Shown here: in pieces, positions 6,678-11,239 of the stretch
Layout of the letters: every line of letters starts with the position of its first letter
Position numbering within the stretch: position 1 is the first letter of the stretch
NCBI GenBank assembly: GCA_035491935.1
Contig: DATJJW010000276.1
Span: 1-11,239, forward strand
Direction of reading: 5' to 3'
Source of the DNA: DATJJW01 sp035491935
GTDB taxonomy: Bacteria; Pseudomonadota; Alphaproteobacteria; ATCC43930; CGMCC-115725
DNA length: 11,239 nt
The notes under the pieces: model-generated
Seen by the model: only the letters and a program-made list of their open reading frames with translations
What the model was told of the DNA's origin: nothing
Databases searched by the model: none
Translations under genes and position numbers: made by a program

Positions 6678-7301
6678 TCAGGCGGCAACCCGGCCGATAG
6701 CCGCACGCAACCCCACGGCCAATGTCAGGAAGGCGGCAAATCCGGCCGCCAGCCATAGCGCCAACAGCCCGAGGCGACCATATGCGGCCGCCCCGCCGAT
6801 GGCACCAACGACGAGCCCGGCCCAAAGGCAGAGATCGGCGACCCAGGCGAAGCGCCGGCCGCCGCCCAGCGCCGCGGCAATCGCCTGGCCGACCCGCACC
6901 AGCGTACCGGTCATATAGGTCACGCCGAGCTTAAAGACGTTGTTCTCCACGCCCATCGCCAGCACGATCGCCACGAGGCTTGCCGTCGTATGGCCCTGCA
7001 TCGCCAAAGCCGCGGCCGACAACAGCAATGCGCTCTCCAGCGCCAGCACCGCGGCCTGGCTCCAGCGCCCGGTGCGCGTCGCGACGACGGCCCCCAGGAT
7101 CACGCCCAGAACAAAACCCAGGATGAGCCCGGCGGCCAGCGGCCAGTCATGATGGCCACCCCCGGCCAATCCCACGCCCAGCTGGGTCGAATTGCCGCTC
7201 ATGAAGGAGACGAACAGCCCGCCCAGCCGGAGGAAGCCTATCGCATCGACATACCCAGCCAGTGCCGACAGCATCACCGGCAGGGCGATGCGGTCGAACA
7301 T
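6678..7301 (-). CDS. DUF1275 (YoaK-like) membrane protein
   Basis: A 207-residue inner-membrane protein with about six hydrophobic helices. The DUF1275 signature AGYVDAIGFLRLGGLF (15-30) followed by SFMSGNSTQLG (32-42) is intact, and the second half-motif VENNVFKLGVTYMTGTLVRVG (about 117-137) is also present, as is usual for this family. The family has no proven function; small-molecule transport is often suggested. The ATG lies 17 bp after the leuD-like stop with no obvious terminator and only a weak ribosome binding site, so it is probably the last gene of the permease-leuC-leuD transcript. Its stop is back to back with that of the exporter: both lie in the palindrome TGATCA at 6675-6680. 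Confidence 0.87.
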   Translation of the reverse strand: MFDRIALPVMLSALAGYVDAIGFLRLGGLFVSFMSGNSTQLGVGLAGGGHHDWPLAAGLILGFVLGVILGAVVATRTGRWSQAAVLALESALLLSAAALAMQGHTTASLVAIVLAMGVENNVFKLGVTYMTGTLVRVGQAIAAALGGGRRFAWVADLCLWAGLVVGAIGGAAAYGRLGLLALWLAAGFAAFLTLAVGLRAAIGRVAA

Positions 7302-7318
7302 GGCGAAAAGGGTCTGCT

Positions 7319-7966
7319 TCAGGCCTTGGGAGTGCTGGCCGGCGGCTGGTTCTCCGGCTTGATGAGCCAGGGGAACTCAGCGTTGTAGCCCGCCTCGAAC
7401 GACTGCATCAGCTTCTCGTACTGGAAGGTCAGCGAGATGTCGTCCAGCCCGTCGAGCAGGCAGCGCTTGCGCAAGGGATGCAGGTCGAAATGATGCTCCT
7501 TGCCCTCGACGTCGCGTACCACCTGGCGGGCCAAGTCGACAGTGATCTCCGCACCCGGCTTGGCGTGGAGCTGCCGGCGGATTTCGGCGCAAGCCTCCTC
7601 CGACAGGGCCACCGGCAGGATGCTGTTCTTCAGGCAGTTGGTGAAGAAGATCTCGCCGAAGCTCACGGCAATGATCGAACGCACGCCGAAGGCTTCCAGC
7701 GCATAGACGGCACTCTCGCGGCTCGACCCGCAGCCGAAATTGCGGTCGGCGACGAAGATGCCGGCCTTGTCATAGGGCGGCGTGTTCAGGAAATAGTCGG
7801 TCTTGTGCGTGCCGGTGATGTCGAAGCGCAGATCGTGGAGCAGCACCTTCGCATAGTCCGGCCCACGCGCCACCTTGTTGAAGCGGGTCGGGCAGAGCTG
7901 GTTGGTATCGATGTTGGAGGCGTCGAAGGGCGCGGCCACCGAGGTCCATGTGGTGAATTTCTTCAT
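7319..7966 (-). CDS. leuD: LeuD-like small subunit of a hydro-lyase (isopropylmalate isomerase family), divergent
   Basis: A 215-residue swivel-domain subunit of the aconitase superfamily that pairs with the LeuC-like subunit encoded 11 bp upstream. The fold-defining block NFGCGSSRE is at 76-84 and the LLDGLDDISLTFQ block at 170-182. Against E. coli LeuD, as I recall it, two conserved sites differ: DTDAIIP near residue 21 becomes DTNQLCP, and SSREHAPWAL becomes SSRESAVYAL, replacing the usual His by Ser85. A 15-residue polar C-terminal tail is extra. The ATG has AAGGAG, and this site overlaps the leuC stop (TAAGGAG), so the two are translationally linked. In leucine synthesis LeuCD interconverts 2- and 3-isopropylmalate. 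Here the residue changes and the operon suggest another 2-hydroxy acid, so the symbol marks family only. Confidence 0.88.
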   Translation of the reverse strand: MKKFTTWTSVAAPFDASNIDTNQLCPTRFNKVARGPDYAKVLLHDLRFDITGTHKTDYFLNTPPYDKAGIFVADRNFGCGSSRESAVYALEAFGVRSIIAVSFGEIFFTNCLKNSILPVALSEEACAEIRRQLHAKPGAEITVDLARQVVRDVEGKEHHFDLHPLRKRCLLDGLDDISLTFQYEKLMQSFEAGYNAEFPWLIKPENQPPASTPKA

Positions 7967-7977
7967 CGGGGCGCTCC

Positions 7978-9399
7978 TTACTTCGCCAGGGACCGGATAT
8001 CGGTCAGGTGGCCGGTGATGGCCGCGGCCGCCGCCATCGCCGGGCTCAGGATGTGCGTACGGCCGTTGCGGCCCATGCGGCCCTTGAAATTGCGATTGCT
8101 GGTGGCGGCACAGCGCTCGTACTCCGCCAGATGCTCGCCATTCAAGGCCGTGCACAACGAGCAGCCGGCCTCGCGCCACTCGAAACCCGCCTCGATGAAG
8201 ACCTTGTCGAGGCCTTCCGCCTCCGCCTGACGCTTCACCGTCATCGAGCCCGGCACCACCCAGGCCGGCACCTTGGCCTTGCCCAGCGCGGCGACCGCGG
8301 CCGCCGCGCGCAGATCCTCGATACGACCATTGGTGCAGGAGCCGATGAACACCTTGTCGACCTCGATCGAGGTCAGGGGCTGGCCCGCCTTCAGACCCAT
8401 ATACTCGATCGCCGACTGCGCCTCGGCCCGCGCCTCGCCATCGGCAAGGCCGGCCGGATCAGGTACGACGCCGTTGATCGGCAGGGTCTGGTGCAGCCCG
8501 GTGCCCCAGGTGACGCTGGGCGCGATATCCTCGGCCTTGATCGTGACCTCGCGGGCATAAACCGCACCCGGATCGCTGGCGAGCGTCTTCCAATAGGCCA
8601 TGGCCTTGTCTAAATCCTCGCCCTTCGGCGCGTAGTCGCGGCCCTTCAGATAGTCGAAGGTCACCTGGTCAGGCGCGACATAGCCACTCAGAGCTCCGGC
8701 CTCGACCGCCATGTTGCACAGCGTCATGCGCTCGCCCATCGCCATGGCGCGCACGGCGGAGCCGGCATATTCGATGATGTGGCCGATGCCGCCCTCGTTG
8801 CCGATGCGCTCGATGACGGTCAGCACCACGTCCTTGGCCGCAACATGCGGGCTGAGCTTGCCCTCGACCGAGACCTTCATGACCTTGGGCTTGCGCATCC
8901 ACAAGGCCTGCGTCGCCAGCACATGCAGCGCATCGGAGGCGCCGACGCCGAAAGCCAGGCAGCCGAAGGCGCCATGGGTGGTCGAATGCGAATCCGCGCC
9001 GACGATGAGCAGGCCCGGCTGGGTCAGGCCCAGCTCCGGCGCCACAACATGCATGATGCCCTGCTGCGGATGGTCGGAGCCGTAATAGGGCAGGCCATAG
9101 GAGGTCGCGTTGCGCTCGAAGCGCTCCAGCATGCCGCGCACGGCGGCGTCCTCGATGGCGCCAAAGCCGGCAGCACGGTTCTTGGTCTGGACATAGTGAT
9201 CGGCGCAGGCCAATACCTGGCGCGGGCGGCGGATCGTACGGCCGGTTTCCGGCAGGCTGTCGAAGGCGTGGCGCGCGCCCTCATGCATCAGCAGATAATC
9301 GGTGTAGAGCAGATACTCGCCCTCGACATCCGTGATCTTGTGACGATTCCAGACCTTATCGACGAGGGTCTGCGGCGGCTTTCCCGCTATGTCGGCCAT
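7978..9399 (-). CDS. leuC: LeuC-like large subunit of a hydro-lyase (isopropylmalate isomerase family), divergent
   Basis: A 473-residue aconitase-superfamily catalytic subunit, close to E. coli LeuC in length (466). The three [4Fe-4S] ligands are present: Cys355 in GSCTNGR, and Cys413 and Cys416 in GCSLC. Other kept blocks are THGAFG (141-146), TLCNMAVEAGA (226-236) and ATSNRNFKGRMGRNGRTH (432-449). Substrate-side motifs deviate from the E. coli form as I recall it: YIDRHLVHEVTSPQAF becomes YTDYLLMHEGARHAF with a deletion, MDHNVST becomes ADHYVQT (66-72), and [22 protein letters not shown] becomes ADSHSTTHGAFGCLAFGVGASD. AGGAG lies seven bases before the ATG. The 79-bp gap to the upstream permease contains an AT-rich stretch (9440-9451) but no clear promoter. 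Sole biosynthetic LeuC remains possible, but a paralogue acting on a related hydroxy acid fits better. Confidence 0.88.
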   Translation of the reverse strand: MADIAGKPPQTLVDKVWNRHKITDVEGEYLLYTDYLLMHEGARHAFDSLPETGRTIRRPRQVLACADHYVQTKNRAAGFGAIEDAAVRGMLERFERNATSYGLPYYGSDHPQQGIMHVVAPELGLTQPGLLIVGADSHSTTHGAFGCLAFGVGASDALHVLATQALWMRKPKVMKVSVEGKLSPHVAAKDVVLTVIERIGNEGGIGHIIEYAGSAVRAMAMGERMTLCNMAVEAGALSGYVAPDQVTFDYLKGRDYAPKGEDLDKAMAYWKTLASDPGAVYAREVTIKAEDIAPSVTWGTGLHQTLPINGVVPDPAGLADGEARAEAQSAIEYMGLKAGQPLTSIEVDKVFIGSCTNGRIEDLRAAAAVAALGKAKVPAWVVPGSMTVKRQAEAEGLDKVFIEAGFEWREAGCSLCTALNGEHLAEYERCAATSNRNFKGRMGRNGRTHILSPAMAAAAAITGHLTDIRSLAK

Positions 9400-9478
9400 G
9401 AACCAGCTCCTAGACTAATGTCCCATCATGTCATGTGGGGATATTTTATGCGCGGTATAGCGCAAGCAGAGGCAGGGC

Positions 9479-11206
9479 TCAATGCAGAGCGGCCCCGCCG
9501 CGTGCACGCCTGCCTCCTAACAATTGGGCCACGCCCAGGCACGCCACGCTCACCACCACGATCAGCACCGCAATGGCTGCCGCGACCTCGACCGAGCCAT
9601 CCTCGAGGAATTGCAGCACGGAGGTAGACATCACCTGCGTGCCGGCCTGAGTCAGGATGGCGGACATCGGTTGCTCGCGCAGGCAGAGCGAGAAGATCAA
9701 CAGCCAGGCGACGAACGCGCCGGGGCGCAGCACCGGGAAGGTCACATCCTTCAGAGTCCTGAGCCAGCCGGCGCCGGAGACGCGTGCCACCTCTTCCAGC
9801 TGAGGCGAGAGCTGCTTCACCAACGTGCGGACATAGACGAAGGCGATCGGCAGATGGCGGGCCGCGTAGGCGATCAGGATGATGCCGAGCGTGCCGTAGA
9901 GCGGGCCGATATAGCCCAGCAGCACGCCGATGCCGAGGATGATGGACGGAATGCCGAAGGCGACGGTGACGACGCCGATGAGGAAGCCGCGACCGGGGAA
10001 GGCCGTGCGCTCGACCATCCAGGCGAAGATGATGCCGATACCGACGCAGATGGTCGCTGCCGCCACCGCCAGCATCAGGCTGTGCTCGACCGCCGGCAGC
10101 ACGGTGAAGCTGCTGTCGAACACGGTGTAGAAATGGCTGAGACCCAGATTGGCGAAGATCAGCGGCGCGCCGAAATTCTTCAGGAGCGACAGCGCCACCA
10201 GCCCAGCTAGCGGCAGGATCGACAGGCATGCGACCGGTACCGCCAGCAGGATTAGCAAAGGCCAGCGCATGGCGCCCAGATGCACGAGCTGCGGCGCGCT
10301 CGCCTTGCCGGTCAGCGATGTGAAGTCGTTGCGCTGGATCAGCCGCTGCTGCACCCAGAGCAGGATCAAGGTGAAGATCGCGACCGGCACGGAGACGGCG
10401 GCGGCCAGCGACATATGCGGCGGGAAGGTCAGCAGCTGGAAGATCAGCGTCGACAGCACGGTGAAATTCGCCATGGTGCCGATGGCGGCCGGTGCGCCGA
10501 AAGAGGACAGCGCCTCCAGCATGACCAGGATGACGCTGGAGATGATCGCCGGCAGGACCAGCGGCAACGTCACCGTGAAGGCCGTGCGCAGGCGCCCTGC
10601 CCCCAGCACCCGCGCCGCCTGCTCGTGGCTGGCGTCGACATTGGCGAGCGCGGTTCCGACGGCGAAATAGACCAGCGGGAAGAGATGCGCGGTCTCGATG
10701 AAGACCAGCCCGCCGAAGCTGAAGATGTTGAAGGGCGGCGAAGACAGCCCGAACACCGCCACCAGCATCTTGTTGAGATAACCGGAATTGGGTGCCGCCA
10801 GGAAGATCCAGGCGATGACGTTGATGAAGGACGGGATGACGAAGGAGATGGCCGCCCCGCCACGGATCAGCAGCTTGCCCGGCATATCGGTGCGCGATGT
10901 GGCCCAGGCGAGCGGCACGCCCAGCACCAGGCTGCCCAGCGACACCTCGATCATGAACCAGAAGGAGAAGATCGCGGCCGATCCGACATCCGGGTTCTGC
11001 ACCAGCTGGCCGAATTGCGTGAGGCTGGCATGGCCGGCATCGTCGCGGAAGCTGTAACTCAGCACCAATGCCAGCGGGTAGATCACCAGCCCGGCCAGCA
11101 CCAGGAGGATCACCGCCATGGTCAGGGCGCGCGCGGGATCGTTGCGCAGGGCTGTGACGAGCCGGCCGCGGGGGCGGGCCGGCATCTCGATGGCAGACAG
11201 GCTCAT
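9479..11206 (-). CDS. ABC importer permease with two fused membrane domains (Fe3+/FbpB type)
   Basis: A 575-residue inner-membrane permease with two BPD_transp_1 domains in one chain and about 12 helices, the layout of FbpB/AfuB iron permeases and of relatives for thiamine, phosphonate and polyamine-like substrates. Each half carries an EAA loop that docks the ATPase: HEQAARVLGAGRLRTAFTVT (194-213) with downstream LPLVLP, and EEVARVSGAGWLRTLKDVTF (471-490) with downstream PVLRPG. A periplasmic linker lies at about 290-315. The ATG at 11206 has only a weak ribosome binding site but overlaps the upstream gene's stop as ATGA, so translation is probably coupled. The substrate-binding protein is not in the window. 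Iron is the default guess from family; the neighbouring hydro-lyase would instead suggest an organic acid. Confidence 0.9.
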   Translation of the reverse strand: MSLSAIEMPARPRGRLVTALRNDPARALTMAVILLVLAGLVIYPLALVLSYSFRDDAGHASLTQFGQLVQNPDVGSAAIFSFWFMIEVSLGSLVLGVPLAWATSRTDMPGKLLIRGGAAISFVIPSFINVIAWIFLAAPNSGYLNKMLVAVFGLSSPPFNIFSFGGLVFIETAHLFPLVYFAVGTALANVDASHEQAARVLGAGRLRTAFTVTLPLVLPAIISSVILVMLEALSSFGAPAAIGTMANFTVLSTLIFQLLTFPPHMSLAAAVSVPVAIFTLILLWVQQRLIQRNDFTSLTGKASAPQLVHLGAMRWPLLILLAVPVACLSILPLAGLVALSLLKNFGAPLIFANLGLSHFYTVFDSSFTVLPAVEHSLMLAVAAATICVGIGIIFAWMVERTAFPGRGFLIGVVTVAFGIPSIILGIGVLLGYIGPLYGTLGIILIAYAARHLPIAFVYVRTLVKQLSPQLEEVARVSGAGWLRTLKDVTFPVLRPGAFVAWLLIFSLCLREQPMSAILTQAGTQVMSTSVLQFLEDGSVEVAAAIAVLIVVVSVACLGVAQLLGGRRARGGAALH

Positions 11207-11239
11207 GGCACGATCCAGGCGGCAGCGGCATCGACGCGC
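11203..11239 (-). CDS. Extreme C-terminus of an upstream gene, possibly the ABC ATPase
   Basis: In the minus frame that ends with TGA at 11203-11205, the window edge encodes RVDAAAAWIVP followed by the stop. This stop overlaps the permease start as ATGA, the usual four-base overlap of coupled operon genes. Eleven residues cannot identify a family, but this position in an FbpB-type operon is often held by the ATP-binding subunit, whose TOBE domain can end in a short strand of this sort. Existence of the gene is likely; its identity is a guess. Confidence 0.5.
   Translation of the reverse strand, partial: RVDAAAAWIVP

Noticed and set aside
4565..6700. A 711-codon plus-strand frame across the DUF1348 gene and the exporter.
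   Set aside because: It spans two well-supported genes in other frames, has no ribosome binding site and gives an Arg/Gly/His-rich product without a domain.
7262..8230. A 322-codon plus-strand frame opposite the leuD-like gene and the leuC-like 3' end.
   Set aside because: It is antisense to strongly conserved LeuCD blocks and has no recognisable domain.
9400..9478. A promoter for the leuC-like gene in the 79-bp gap, including a tandem CATGT pair and the TGCGC/GCGCA repeat.
   Set aside because: The AT-rich stretch has no -35/-10 pair with proper spacing, and the repeats are too short to separate from chance.
9426..11231. A 601-codon frame on the same strand as the ABC permease, shifted by one.
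   Set aside because: The permease frame has the EAA loops and a regular helix pattern; the shifted frame is Arg/Ala/Gly-rich and featureless.

Overview
The window looks like a chromosomal segment of a high-GC alphaproteobacterium. The coding style (GC-rich third positions, long antisense shadow frames), a Rhodobacter/Rhizobium-type phosphatidylethanolamine N-methyltransferase, a soluble PAS-GAF hybrid histidine kinase and an EmrB-type exporter all fit the Rhodospirillales or neighbouring orders. The order is an inference from style, not from a marker gene. I see no rRNA, tRNA, CRISPR array, insertion sequence or phage gene.

Left part (1-4080). The window opens inside a YqhA/UPF0114 membrane protein gene (+). 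It converges on an NADPH-dependent FMN reductase (-). A 212-bp control region with two small inverted repeats separates the reductase from a cytosolic PAS-GAF-HisKA-HATPase-REC hybrid kinase (+). That kinase converges, with 7 bp between stops, on a PmtA-type methyltransferase (-) that makes phosphatidylcholine.

Middle (4081-5117). This stretch is visibly less GC-rich and looks intergenic at first. On the minus strand it encodes a 44-residue precursor: a signal peptide followed by a 22-residue mature peptide with ten histidines and seven aromatic residues. It has its own ribosome binding site, a GNRA-loop hairpin just after the stop and a clear intrinsic terminator. This is the most novel item in the window. 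Next come a DUF1348 NTF2-fold protein (-) and, across a 115-bp divergent gap carrying a candidate operator, an EmrB/QacA-type 14-TM exporter (+).

Right part (6678-11239). One minus-strand cluster reads from the right edge leftward. It holds the last codons of an unseen gene (overlapping the next start as ATGA), a fused two-domain Fe3+-type ABC permease, a LeuC-like subunit, a LeuD-like subunit and a DUF1275/YoaK membrane protein. The LeuC/LeuD pair keeps the [4Fe-4S] cysteines but departs from biosynthetic isopropylmalate isomerase at several substrate-side motifs. With the importer next door, it may hydrate or dehydrate an imported 2-hydroxy acid rather than serve leucine synthesis. That is a hypothesis.
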